Shown one piece after another: positions 8,838 through 18,402 of a stretch of 20,506 nucleotides of DNA. Source of the DNA: Larix sibirica (Eukaryota > Streptophyta > Pinopsida > Pinales > Pinaceae); the NCBI GenBank assembly GCA_004151065.3, contig NWUY0300003600.1, positions 1 through 20,506 on the forward strand. The letters run 5' to 3'. Position 1 is the first letter of the stretch. Every line of letters begins with the position of its first letter. Below the pieces are notes generated by a model. That model was not told where the DNA came from. It ran no database searches and saw only the letters and a list, made by a program, of their open reading frames with translations. Position numbers and translations under genes: made by a program.

Positions 8838-10079
8838 ATGAGAAGAAAATAACCAACAAATATATAGAGTCATCCATAAAGTTATCAATCACACATCCAT
8901 AGTATGAACCAACCATTCATAAATACATCAAACATCTTTATGTAAAGTGTATCAGTCATTAGTAATGTGAACTATATATTAACCTAGATCCATCTTAACC
9001 CTGAATCTATCAAAGCACTAAGAGAGATCAACTCCTTTGACATGAAAACCATTTTAACAATGCAAAAACTTGAGCAAAGTTTTGCACCTCAAGGGATTTC
9101 ATTCTCAATGGTTGATAGATATAGTGATAACATGGATCTGAGTTGGTGTTATATATATTTCACCAACACATTATGATGCATAAACATTAAATCCTCAAAT
9201 TAATATCATTTTTTAAAGGTAATTATTATATTGTATAAATAGCAAAAAGTTGAGGTTTTACCCATACAACAAAGTAGTAAACATGCTCCATTGTATGAAG
9301 AGGCAAGCAATGAATATTCAAACTCACCTTCAAAACCAAGCTTTGCTCTTGTCATAACATCAATTGTGGATAGGGAAAGCTCGCGCTTTCTTTCTTTCAT
9401 ATATATTTCCTTTCTCTTCATGTGTGACATGAGTATTGCCTTAAAAATTAATTACCTAGAGCAGACAAACACAATACATTTAGATATTTAATCTTTAGAA
9501 ATTTTGCCCATAGATATGTGTTTGGATTCTTGCCTTTCACCCAAGTTCATTGTTCAATGACATGGATAGTATGTGTTGATGTCCAATGGTCTTATTTATT
9601 TCAACTTCCTATTTCCAATCTCCTTTTGTTCTCAACATGTCATGATGGGTCCAACTTCTGAATGGGAGCTTAGAGGATGCATATGTCCTGAAGGAATATC
9701 ACTTCAAGATTTGAGGGAGAAATTTTTTGGCTACAATTATTTGGCCTCCTAATGTTCATGTTTCTCTTCATTTACTCTTGTATATAAGGCCTATTTTAAA
9801 GGTTTCATGCATGTCTTGGGCATTTTGTTGGTCTTCTTCCTCATGTGCTTCTCATTCTATCTATTCCTCTTTCTTTTGAACCATATTTTATTTTTTCAGT
9901 GCTTCTAAAGGTTGTTCATTTGCTACCTATGGTAGGAACTCTTTCTCCTTCTCTCCGGGTGAAAGATTTTTTTTTTATGTTCAAGTCTAAAATTAAAAAT
10001 CTATGTTGGCTTGGCTTGGTGATAAATTCACTTTCTTGAACAAGAAGATTCCTAAAAAAAAGTATTCCTAATTAAGGGT
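8838..10079. other. AT-rich sequence, no firm feature
   Basis: No gene is recognised. The minus strand 10080-9800 directly follows the zinc-knuckle end of the DUF4283 remnant. It contains Lys- and Arg-rich reading stretches that could be that protein's decayed C-terminal tail, but no motif supports this. A 74-codon open frame on the minus strand at 9206-9430 has no recognisable domain. Confidence 0.4.
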
Positions 10080-10928
10080 TTTGGGACTTTTGTGAACTCT
10101 TATGCTTTCTCTTGTGTTGCGGAAAGTTTTTTTGGGTAGCTAATTCTAATATGGCCACAACAATATTAACAATTACATTTGAGATAAAGTTGTTCATAGT
10201 CTATTTTTTGCACATGAATCTAGTTGTCTATTTGGAGCTTTATTGCTTCTAGGCTATTAAGATCCAAATTAACCTCCACTCAAATCCAAGCACAAGAAAA
10301 CATACATGATTTTCATTTGGCTTTGTATAGAAACTGACACAAAATTTTATCAATTGTGTCAATGATTTCACTATCCCGGAGGTTGAGAGGAATATGTGGA
10401 AGCCTAATCCAAATAAAAACTATGAAGAGCATCTCTTCAGCCAAATCCAATTCCAAGGATCACCTATTAAGATACAATCCACTATCTCAAGAACCAAGGT
10501 CTATTTCATAATATTAAATTGCAATCTTCTTTGAGGTAAAAGTAGAAGCCAACATATTCATTGCCACAAATATTAAAATGGACTATACCTTTCATCCGGG
10601 GAGCCCACTCTTGGTGAATCCAAGATTCCAAGGTTTTGAATTTGGGACATGCTCCCATGAACTTTTAAACTAGCATTCATTTAACAAATAACAATACATT
10701 TCTCTTCAAATTTGCAAAGAAAAGGATCAATTTTGGAATCCTAACAATCCTTTTAATGAACTTGGAAGGAAAACTTGAGCTTTGTATCTTCTTTTGGATG
10801 GTGACAACCATATTTTTATGAAATGAAATAAAAACATATTCAGAAGAGGGTGAATCTACCTCATTCTTCATTGGGTTATGATAGAGGGAAAGGTAATATG
10901 AACCACAATGAGGTAAGATGAACCACAA
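10080..10928 (-). pseudogene. DUF4283 domain plus CCHC knuckle protein remnant (plant retroelement ORF1/gag-like)
   Basis: A minus-strand frame from 10928 carries FANLKRNVLLFVK, then, after two stops, KFMGACPKFKTLESWIHQEW and GNEYVGFYFYLKED. After a frameshift near 10430-10500 it continues with VFIWIRLPHIPLNLRDSEII. The order is the usual plant DUF4283 layout: a start strand, a W-x-x-x-W pair, an F-x-F-x-x-x-x-D block, then VWIRLP and a D-S-E-helix. At about 10140-10180 lies a broken CCHC knuckle, CNC-stop-YCCGHIRISYPKK. Its second Cys position is a stop and its last Cys is Tyr. DUF4283/CCHC proteins are common as ORF1 of plant L1-type LINEs and as nucleic-acid-binding gag-like proteins. No reverse transcriptase follows downstream on this strand. 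At least five stops and one frameshift make it non-functional. Confidence 0.75.
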
Positions 10929-10961
10929 TGATAGAGGGAAAGGTAAGATGAACCACCAAGG
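10880..10961. repeat. Short nested tandem repeats (50-bp and 20-bp units)
   Basis: GATAGAGGGAAAGGTAA recurs at 10880 and 10930, 50 bp apart. Within it a 20-bp unit GGTAAGATGAACCACAATGA occurs at 10892 (one mismatch), 10912 (exact) and 10942 (with 3' differences). It overlaps the 5' end of the DUF4283 remnant and probably arose by slippage. Confidence 0.85.
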
Positions 10962-11242
10962 AAGATGTTTATAGGGGTGACCTGCAATTCTAGATCCATG
11001 TGGCTAGGTAATCCCTAGCTGAGAGCACGATGTGTTGTCTAATCACTTGAAATAAGATGTTTACAACACTTCACTAATCAATAAAATTAATTATTTTTAA
11101 CATCCTTGATCACGTATACATTCATTAGAAATTGACTTAAATTTTATTTATTTATTTTTAAATGGGAACTTATATTTTTAAGGATGCTAAACTTGTAAAT
11201 AAACTTGACCACCCTCGCGCAGTTAAGTAAAGAATGGGGTTT

Positions 11243-11247
11243 ATTGG
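11243..11247. repeat. Probable target-site duplication, left copy (ATTGG)
   Basis: ATTGG immediately precedes the left LTR TG, against ATGGG at 14741-14745 after the right LTR. Four of five bases match, so one change since insertion would be required. Confidence 0.5.
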
Positions 11248-11723
11248 TGTTAGGGTTCCACCCTAACTCCTTTAGTTAGTGGAATAGTTTTGTACATAAT
11301 GTATTGAGAGCCATCATTATTCAAAAAATGCCCCATGAGCTAGTAGGGTGTGAAATCAATAAATGTCCACTAGTTAGTGGTTTAGGCCTCATTTATGGAG
11401 GTCCACTAGGTAGTTGGGGTTTTGGTCAATTAGAAACTACATATAGTAGTAGAAACTATGTAATCAATTGTAAATTGAATATTTTTGTATTTGGAGATCT
11501 ACTCATGAAAGAGGTTTCCCCCTTGAAGAGGCAAGTGAACATTGCATATAGTTATGAATATCGATAAAGGTTTGCGTATTGTTGTTATTTTCCAATTCAT
11601 GTTCTATTTATTTTCTTTCCATGACTATATTCATTTTGACTTGCTTTGTTTATTTGCTTTATGCAACTACATTATGTTTACTTTGCTATAATTATTCTAT
11701 TTCAACTAATAAGGAACAACATA
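11248..11723 (+). repeat. Left LTR of the chromovirus
   Basis: The LTR begins TGTTAGGGTTCC and shares long blocks with the right LTR. Shared blocks include GTGTGAAATCAATAAATG, TTAGTGGTTTAGGCCTCATT, GGTTTTGGTCAATTAGAAAC and GGTTTCCCCCTTGAAGAGGC. It ends CATA where the right copy ends CACA, so the terminal CA appears mutated. It is about 40 bp shorter than the right copy, mainly because the right copy carries a 31-bp duplication. Confidence 0.88.
11358..11363 (+). promoter_or_regulatory. AATAAA polyadenylation-type signal in left LTR
   Basis: AATAAA sits within a block (GTGTGAAATCAATAAATG) conserved between both LTRs; the partner is at 14323-14328. A role in 3' end formation is plausible. Plant signals are loose, so this is only suggestive. 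Confidence 0.35.
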
Positions 11724-11725
11724 AG

Positions 11726-11737
11726 TGGTATCAAAGC
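11726..11737 (+). other. Primer-binding site, initiator tRNA-Met type
   Basis: TGGTATCAAAGC follows the left LTR by two bases and differs from the common plant initiator-Met primer site TGGTATCAGAGC at one base. It fixes the plus orientation of the element. Confidence 0.85.
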
Positions 11738-12315
11738 ACTTTCATGTGCTAACGTGTACAACATTTTTTGTTTTTTTAGGCAAGAGATGTGTTACAACAT
11801 CTCTAAGTAACACGTAGATTTGTCATTTAGCAAGTAAACCTATCATTCGGAATGCTACACATAAAAAATACATGAGGCGTTAACTAGTTGGACACCATTG
11901 TAACCATTGTTGGTACCCATTCGAGTAGTACCATATTTGACAACACATGTCTACATATTTGTCGTCCACGTACCTATAGTTATATCAGAAACCCCCTAGG
12001 AGCACCTGAAACTACCCTTAAATAATCATGTTGATTGTCTTATTACTATAATACTCCAAAAAAATCACTGAGGGAGATCATTATCACGTACTAGGGAATC
12101 AAGTAGTGCGGCTAAAAGTAGGTTCTATCCTAGTTGGTTCCATGAAAGACTCAGTTGAGTACTATTGTTAGAAACACTTCGATATATTAAAGAGCTATAG
12201 CACATAACAATCCTCTATCCTTGGGACCCTACAAACCCTATCCTTTTCTTTCAAACCTTATCCTTTGTAGCACTTGTAGAAAAATTCCTACATAATTTGC
12301 AATATCTGGAATTTA
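11738..12315 (+). other. Non-coding stretch where gag, protease and RT should be
   Basis: About 580 bp lie where a full chromovirus carries some 2.5-3 kb of gag, protease and reverse transcriptase. No motif of these proteins is readable in any frame. AGAGATGT (11783-11790) and ACATCTCT (11797-11804) form a perfect 8-bp inverted repeat with a six-base loop. This may be 5' leader fused to deleted pol sequence, or unrelated filler. Confidence 0.5.
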
Positions 12316-14187
12316 CTAACACCACTGCTAAAAACAACAACTTTAGTTGGAATGAGGAGGCTAAACATGAATTTCAGGATTTAAAAAATGTTATGTGTAC
12401 CACTTTAATAATATTTTTGTTGTGGAATGTGATGCTTCAAGAAATGGAACTGGGGTTATGTTAATTCAAGAGGGATGATTGCTTACCTTCACTGGTAAGC
12501 AATTATGTGATAGAAACTTGGGAATTTCCACCTACGAGAATGAAATGTTGGCTATTATTTGTGTAGTTTATATTTAGCGTCCTTACTTGATGGGGCATTG
12601 TTTCTAGATTGAAAACAAAACTTCACAACTTGAAATATTTCCTAGAACATGGGTTGTCATCCCCAAAGTAGCAAAAGTGAGTCACAAATATATTAGGCTA
12701 TGAGTATGAGTATATCTATAAGAAGGGAAAGGAAATTTTGGTGGTTGATTCTTTCTCTAGGAAATATGATGAGGACAAGTCCTTAGTTTCCTTATATTTT
12801 ATAATGCTCAATTGGCTACAAGTGGTACATCCAGAATGGTCATCATATGCCAAGATCATATATATGATCCACCAACTATAAGTCAACCCACAAGAAAACC
12901 TAGATTACACTTGGAGGATGATGATATTTGCTATAAAGGTGATTTTTTTTTGTTCAATATTCCTCAATAAATATGAAGTGTTATTTAAGTTACACTCCTC
13001 TTCACATCAAGTAATTTTGGGTTTCAAAAAACATATGACAAGATTAAGGCATTCAATCTTTTGAGAAGGCGTGAAGAAGGAAATATCCGCCTTTCTAGCT
13101 AATTGTGAACCTTGCCAATGACACAAATGGGGAACAATAAAGCATCCAGGAGCCTTACAATCCTTTCCAATTCTTGCAACTATGAGGATTAACACTTCTA
13201 TAGATTTCATTCCGGGGTTACCAAAATTAGGCAACAAATCAAAGATAATGGTAGTTATAAATCACCTTTCCAAATAGTTTGCTAATGTGGCTTACAACAC
13301 ACGTTCATGGCCTCCACTTGATGGCATGCCTAAATCCATTGTGATTGATCATGATCCCACCTTCACCTACAATTTTGGCAAGATTTGTTTCAACTTCAAG
13401 GCACTCAATTGAATCTCAACACAACAATCAACCCCAAATTGATGGCTAGTTAGAAGTAGTCAATAAATATTTGGAATCTTATTTACATTGTTTTGATTTA
13501 GAAAGGCAAGCCCAATGGGTCTAATGGTTACCCCTAACTGACTGGCAGTACAATACAACCTATCATGGTACAACTAAAATGGTCCCCATTGAGGCAACTT
13601 GTGGACAACTACCCCTGTTAGTGATATCATACTTGTCAAGCCTCTCTAAGGTTTAGAAGGTGGATAACACTCTAATATCCCATGATGGCATTCTTCGTAG
13701 TCTCAAATATAATTTGGTCTTGGCCAAAAATCGCACAAAGAAACATACTGATCAACATCACTCTAAATTTCATTTTGACTTAGAGGATTAGGTGGTCTTA
13801 CATCTCCAACCCTATAAATAGATCTCACTCAAGGAGAAGAGATACCAGAAGTTAGCTCCTAAGTTATATGGACCCTATACTATGCTCAAATATAAAGTTC
13901 CCAAGGCTTAAAAATTAGTTATGCCCAACCATTCTAAACTCCACCCAATCTTTCATGTACCTTGTGTGAAGAAATTTCTTAGGTCCAATTGTAGAGTTCA
14001 AACCAGCCTTGTAGAATTGGACGGGGATGATTCCATTTGGTTTCATCTTGAGGCCATTTTGGACAAATGTGAGCATCATATTAACCAATGTACTATCCAT
14101 GAAATTTTGATCCATTTGAAGGATACAAAACCTGAAGATACTACATGGGAACCAACAAATATTCTCCACCAATTTCCTCATCTCTAG
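12316..14187 (+). pseudogene. Chromovirus pol remnant: RNase H, integrase, chromodomain
   Basis: The first readable block is NNNFSWNEEAKHEFQDLK, the end of the RT connection. Then comes RNase H, FVVECDASRNGTG, with TYENEMLAII carrying the second acidic residue. The third acidic position, expected as KTDHHSL, has become ENKTSQL. A YIYKKGKE block and SRKYDED follow. Integrase starts with a degraded zinc region, whose NCEPC keeps both Cys. It then shows TSIDFIPGLPKLG with the first catalytic Asp, VIDHDPTFT with the second, and LEVVNKYLESYL with the Glu. The spacing between the first two Asp is short: about 30 codons around 13290-13320 appear lost. NTTYHGTTKM and a GPY-like block (LAPKLYGPY) precede the chromodomain. 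At least ten in-frame stops and several frameshifts are present. Confidence 0.9.
13921..14187 (+). pseudogene. Open 88-codon frame ending in the chromodomain of the chromovirus
   Basis: A single uninterrupted frame begins at an internal Met and runs to the natural TAG. It covers the end of the GPY region (MPNHSKLHPIFHVPCVKKFL) and a chromodomain-like tail. Landmarks include EAILDKCEH, a TIHEILIHLKD strand and TTWEPTNIL with the conserved Trp-Glu-Pro, ending FPHL. In the family this domain guides integration towards particular chromatin marks. Aromatic-cage residues appear incomplete: the first cage aromatic is not evident, while the Trp of TTWEP is kept. The lack of stops over 88 codons is probably chance in a dead element, because everything upstream is broken. 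It is not a separate gene. Confidence 0.8.
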
Positions 14188-14210
14188 CCTTGTAAATAAG
14201 GTTTCATTGT

Positions 14211-14221
14211 AAGGGGGAGGA
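14211..14221 (+). other. Polypurine tract of the chromovirus
   Basis: AAGGGGGAGGA is an unbroken 11-purine run two bases before the right LTR TG at 14224. It is the expected plus-strand primer. Confidence 0.9.
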
Positions 14222-14322
14222 CATGTTAGGATCCCAGCCTAGCTCCCCTAGTGGGTGGAATAGATGGTTAATGTATTGAAGGTCATTTTTATTAAATCCA
14301 CAGAGTAGTAGAGTGTGAAATC

Positions 14323-14328
14323 AATAAA
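14323..14328 (+). promoter_or_regulatory. AATAAA polyadenylation-type signal in right LTR
   Basis: This is the same AATAAA as in the left LTR. In the 3' LTR it would lie in position to end the element's transcript. Confidence 0.35.
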
Positions 14329-14549
14329 TGTAAGTGGTCTCATTAAATAAGGTCGAGTAGTTAGTGGTTTAGGCCTCATTAATGGATGTTCACTCGATGG
14401 TTAGGGTTTTGGTCAATTAGAAACTAATATAGTAGTGGAATCTATGTGATTGGATGTCAAAAAAATATTATAGTATATGTAGCTTTGCTTCTCTTGGAGG
14501 TTTCCCCCTTGAAGAGGCTTGTGAGCATTGCATCAAACTCTAAATATAA

Positions 14550-14611
14550 ATATTTGTTTGCTTAATACTATTGGTTTATAATATTTGTTTGCTTAATACT
14601 ATTGGTTTATA
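14550..14611. repeat. Perfect 31-bp tandem duplication inside the right LTR
   Basis: Two identical 31-bp units (14550-14580 and 14581-14611) begin ATATTTGTTTGC and end GGTTTATA. The left LTR does not have the duplication. It therefore arose after insertion and explains most of the LTR length difference. Confidence 0.92.
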
Positions 14612-14740
14612 TTTTGGTTCTATTTATTTTCTTTCAGCAATAAAGTTCCTTCTATCTTGCTTCAGTTATTTGCTTTCTACATCTCTATTTCGTATGTTTC
14701 TCTTTGATTGTTCTATTTTTAACTAAAAAGGAACACCACA

Positions 14741-15249
14741 ATGGGTACCTTACGAACATCATACATATTCCCAAAAGCTACATTTACATTAATATTGAAT
14801 ATAATCAATGGCCACTTTCAACAAATCCCATGCAAGGGAGTAATATGCCCACTTATGTTTGAACTTAGGTCATTGTCAATAAATGACAATGCAACAAACT
14901 ACTTTTCTTGTGACTATTTAGGTTCATATATATTTAATTTGAAAAGTGGATGTAACATCAAGGTTGCATTCACTCACTCACTCATGATACCTCTACCTTA
15001 TATATCCCTATAGAATGCATCTCTTTCCATGATCAATACTTAGAATTATAATTACTAATAAATGTGTAATAACAACAAGCTGTGACAAGAATATATACAT
15101 TCCAATCAAAACTACATCAAGCAAACATATAGAGGTTAAGATATAGATATATCAAATATCCACATCAACATGTAAAATGTACAAATACACCAATATAAAT
15201 GCATCTTAGGCCAAAAAATAAATACTCATAACCATGAAACACAAGTATT
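14741..15249. other. AT-rich sequence, no recognised gene
   Basis: An open frame of 90 codons on plus (14741-15013) starts right at the LTR end. Its protein has no recognisable domain and biased AT-rich codons, so I do not call it. A short CACT run lies near 14968-14982. Nothing else was seen. Confidence 0.45.
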
Positions 15250-16000
15250 TAAAACTAGTGTTAGCTACAAAACTAGTGTTAGGGATATTAATAACATCGA
15301 TCACAATAGGGACAACATCATTTACATTAGCAATAGGATGAACAAGAACATAAAGGTCAACAACCTTAGCAGAATTAATAACATCGTTAACTCGAGGATG
15401 AACAAGTGCAACAACATCAACACTTTAGGATGAACAAAAGCATCGAGAACTTGTCGATTAACAACATTATCAATAGGACATGCAGGTGCAGCAAAACCAA
15501 GACCAAAAACATCATCAATAAGAGTAGGAGTCACAAAAATACCAAGATGACCATCAAGGTCACTAAAAGGATCAAGAGGAGGATTGTAAGCATCATCAAC
15601 ATGAGTAAGGGGAGGAGGATCCAGAGCATAAATGTGAGCATGTGCACATATCTTGCATTTCTCATGATGAGAAGTGTTGAATGCACTAGGCACTTTGATT
15701 ATATGATAAAAAAACCATTTCATGTCTCTAGGTAGGCACCTAAGGATATGTTGATGCTTTCATCATTGCACAATTTGTGTGGTTCCATTGGTGTGATGCC
15801 AAAGTGAGACAACGTACACCAAAGATTATTTGCAACCTTAAATCTATATCGTGTTGCAAGACCCAGTTAATGGAACTTAGGTCCATGTTGATATGATGGT
15901 TCATCATCATCAGAACCAATAATGTGGACATCCTCCCATGTCTAAAGCACAAGATATCCATTCCATCCTCTTTTTTCAAAGTAAGCAATGATCAATCAAA
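15250..16000 (-). pseudogene. Decayed coding tract of unknown family, with acidic and VHP-repeat C-terminal part
   Basis: I do not recognise the family. On minus from about 15985, shifting frames give TWEDVHIIGSDDDEPSYQHG and YRFKVANNLWCTLSHFGITP. After a shift, LRCLPRDMKWFFYHIIKVPS leads into a Cys/His cluster (CKICAHAHIYALD). It then continues through PPPLTHVDDAYNPPLDPFSD, GLGFAAPACPIDNVVN and AFVHPKV. One further single-base shift near 15420 restores VALVHPRVNDVINSAKVVDL and YVLVHPIANVNDVV. The triplet bias (many GATGTT codons), the repeated VHP units and the way meaning resumes after each frameshift argue for real former coding sequence. The 133-codon frame at 15322-15723 covers part of it, but its last 35 codons are out of frame with the repeat. 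It lies downstream of the tract at 16135-16930 on the same strand and may be the same protein. Confidence 0.5.
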
Positions 16001-16134
16001 GGATGTACACATAATCTTATAGTTAAAAACATGCACATTAAATATGATAAAAAGTATTTTGTTTTCACTAAAAAGACTATGATTATATTAATTCTCATAT
16101 ATATTGTCCCTATGTGGGGAAATGGGAGGTTGTA

Positions 16135-16930
16135 TACACCCCACTCCATCCTTGCACAAGGTTGAGTGCAAGCTCCTCTACACTACCAAGCAACTCAATC
16201 ACTCTATTGTCCACTCCCTAACACCAATGCATATATGCAATGGTTAAAAAAATCCAAGAATATGGTTGAATCTACGCCGAGTCACTAGAAAACTTTCAAA
16301 AAATCAATATAGTAACTCCAATGCTTAGGGGAATAAAATCCTTTTCCTTTGGCCCAAAGGAATGCATAAGGTACAGAGTAACAAAAATATCCAAGAAAAA
16401 ACATAATTCATAATCTATATAGGTCCATGGGTCTCTATATATTGTTATGGTACATAATCATGTCAACGTAATATAGAAGTGTGATATCAATATGTTTCCC
16501 ACCATCAATGACGTGGGACACTGCACCAAGGATAAGTGAAACAGCTCATATATTCTTGCACCGGAATCTATTAATCCTTAGTAATCCCACGATGGCCCTG
16601 AAGTCCTTGGTTGTAGAGGCAAAGGGACTTGCATACTTGAATACCTATATCCATGTTATGAGCAGGAACATTAGTTGGAAAATGGGGAAATAGGGAACTT
16701 CTTCCCCCTTTAGATAATCCACAAATTGTTTGGCTCAACTTGAATTACTTATCAATATTGATCCTAATGACAAATAAACTGGATCAAAAAAATCATTGTT
16801 CCTCCTGAGAGATGCAGCCTCATCATAAAACTCAAGGGAGATAAAGTAAGAGAGAACATGTGCCATGTGAAATCATATTTGGGAATCTCTCCTACTCCCT
16901 CTTGTAAGTGTCCATGATCGCACCATTGAG
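16135..16930 (-). pseudogene. Decayed coding tract of unknown family (about 195 codons in one frame, five stops)
   Basis: I do not recognise the family. From about 16869 down to 16275 a single minus frame reads convincingly as protein apart from five isolated stops. Examples are HVLSYFISLEFYDEAASLRR, NNDFFDPVYLSLGSILISNS, AKQFVDYLKGEEVPYFPIFQ, VFKYASPFASTTKDFRAIVG and AVSLILGAVSHVIDGGKHID. Later come YFCYSVPYAFLWAKGKGFY and SPKHWSYYIDFLKVF. After a broken patch, SVEELALNLVQGWSGVYTTS (about 16183-16124) seems to continue it. The composition is rich in aromatic and hydrophobic residues; one stretch (FQLMFLLITWI) could be buried or membrane-like. The stops are TGA or TAG, consistent with former CGA, CAG or TGG codons. 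It could be a retroelement protein or a captured host gene. Confidence 0.5.
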
Positions 16931-17099
16931 TAAGTTATCATTGATCCTTGATTGACATAAATCTTAATAGTGAAATGTATAAAACCAATATCAATTTATA
17001 CATACACTAAAACTAATATTTTTCATTAAAATATTTAATATATAATTCGGTGCTTCTATCACAATCACATAATAACAGGCATACCAACAATGTTGTCTT
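16931..17099. other. AT-rich spacer
   Basis: No feature is recognised. The minus frame of the neighbouring tract becomes unreadable above about 16930. Confidence 0.4.
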
Positions 17100-17960
17100 T
17101 ATAACAATAACACATATATAGGTACACCAAACATGATGCATCTATAATTGGACAAATTATGTTGATGCACTTCGTGTGATGCACCTATATAAGAACAATG
17201 CACAATTATGTTTTTGGAGACTATATTGCACAACATGTGCAGTGCATCTAGTGAGACATAATGCACCATGGAATGCAAGTATATACCCTCTTGAAATCCA
17301 TGGGGTGTTCAAGCTAATGAGGCACACCGCATATGGTGCATGTTATTTTCATTGACAATGTTGCATTTACTATTGTGTTGTGGTGTGTGTATATGAAACT
17401 GACTTTTGAGTGTCTAGTCAACTTAAAGGCATAATGTAAACCAATGTGTGTCTAGCTCCTATCCATGGCATGTTCATATTGTTTAAACTAACTAGGTACA
17501 ATGTGTGGTATGTGCATTAACTCATAAACTTAAGCCATTGTGTTTTGGTGCGGATACTTGTCATCAAACATGGTCCATCCATTCAACATGAAAGAACCAT
17601 GGATTCCACCTAGTAATTCTTTTAAAACCCAATGTGAGTTCACATTGACTAACACACTGCTAAGGGTGCATTCATTAACACTTATATAGAGGTGGCAGTT
17701 CTCTAATGCATGTACTTAGCATTGAGAACAATGCATCCATTTAATATGAAGGCACCACATAATGCACTTTATGTTGTATGATGCATTTAAGTTGAATGGA
17801 TGTATTGTCATGATTGCAAGTTACAAGAAACATTGCAAGTGTGCATACCAATGTGCTTATTTTGGCATTATATGAGGTACATTATATCCAGCATTGTGAT
17901 TAGTGTGTGTTGTGTGTGTTATGCATCATGTTGGATAGATGCATCCTCCTAGTTAGGATT
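17100..17960. repeat. Degenerate TGCA-rich repeat region, possible ~158-bp period
   Basis: TGCA words (ATGCAC, GATGCA, ATGCAT, TGTGCATT) recur at high density across about 860 bp. Two stretches align at an offset of 158: CATCCATTCAACATGAA at 17576 and CATCCATTTAATATGAA at 17734. Flanking similarities include ACTT..CAT just upstream and GTGCATTAAC against GTGCATTCATTAAC. An earlier copy may exist near 17418, with AACTTAAAGGCATAATG against ATGAAGGCACCACATAATG. It looks like an old, heavily diverged tandem or satellite-like array. No coding sequence was seen. Confidence 0.4.
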
Positions 17961-18374
17961 CATCGCAATGACATTTCTTATGTTATCTATTTTCATTAGG
18001 CTTGCCCCAAAAAACTAATATAGAGTTCACCCATTAAGGTCTTCCATCTATGGTATAATAGCTTGTCATCTGTTGCAGAGTTCATAATTGGAATGCCCCC
18101 CCAAATGTGGGCTAGATTTTAGTAGCAATGAGGTTAATCTCAAACCTATTACAAGATAGTTAACCAGTAACATTATTTAGCCTAATACCCAGTAAACTTC
18201 ACTTAAAACAAAATATTCACAATAAACTACAAAACATCCCATGCAAATTGACAGCAAGAATAATAGTGGGAAAATATATCCTCCTAAGGTGAAAAACCCA
18301 CAAAAATAATCACTGACAATCTAAAAACAAATATTCACTTAAATTCAAATAAAATTTTCTTCATAACAAAAACA
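17961..18374. other. AT-rich sequence, no recognised feature
   Basis: This is AT-rich with A runs, a C7 run at 18097-18103 and no open frame of note. It ends at the SINE target duplication. Confidence 0.4.
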
Positions 18375-18386
18375 ACTACAAATATA
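18375..18386. repeat. Probable SINE target-site duplication, left copy
   Basis: ACTACAAATATA here matches ACTACAAATCTA at 18681-18692 in 11 of 12 bases. The two copies flank the SINE body and its A tail. Confidence 0.65.
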
Positions 18387-18402
18387 CTAGCCTGCATGGG
18401 TG

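Larger units (their letters stand above)
11248..14740 (+). mobile_element. Internally deleted Ty3/gypsy chromovirus with both LTRs
   Basis: LTRs at 11248-11723 and 14224-14740 flank about 2.5 kb of interior. The interior has an initiator-Met-type primer site, RNase H, integrase with the GPY-like region, a C-terminal chromodomain and a G-rich polypurine tract. This order places it in the chromovirus lineage of Ty3/gypsy elements. Gag, protease and nearly all of the reverse transcriptase are absent, so a large deletion or replacement lies between the primer site and about 12316. The probable target duplication is ATTGG/ATGGG (4 of 5 bases). Multiple stops and frameshifts show it is long dead, and the LTRs are clearly diverged. 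Confidence 0.88.
14224..14740 (+). repeat. Right LTR of the chromovirus
   Basis: It begins TGTTAGGATCCC and ends GAACACCACA. It aligns with the left LTR in several long blocks and carries a private 31-bp tandem duplication at 14550-14611. Confidence 0.88.

Noticed and set aside
9206-9430. 74-codon minus frame (Met-Ser-His-Met start)
   Set aside because: It has no recognisable domain and lies in AT-rich DNA. It could be decayed tail of the DUF4283 protein, but nothing shows it.
14741-15013. 90-codon plus frame starting at the chromovirus edge
   Set aside because: Its start codon coincides with the insertion boundary and its sequence has no domain or convincing composition.
15406-15735. 109-codon plus frame, Asn/Lys/Arg-rich
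   Set aside because: It is antisense to the VHP-repeat tract and explained by its triplet repeats; the minus reading is the more protein-like.
16481-16693. 70-codon plus frame
   Set aside because: It is antisense to the stronger minus-strand tract at 16135-16930.
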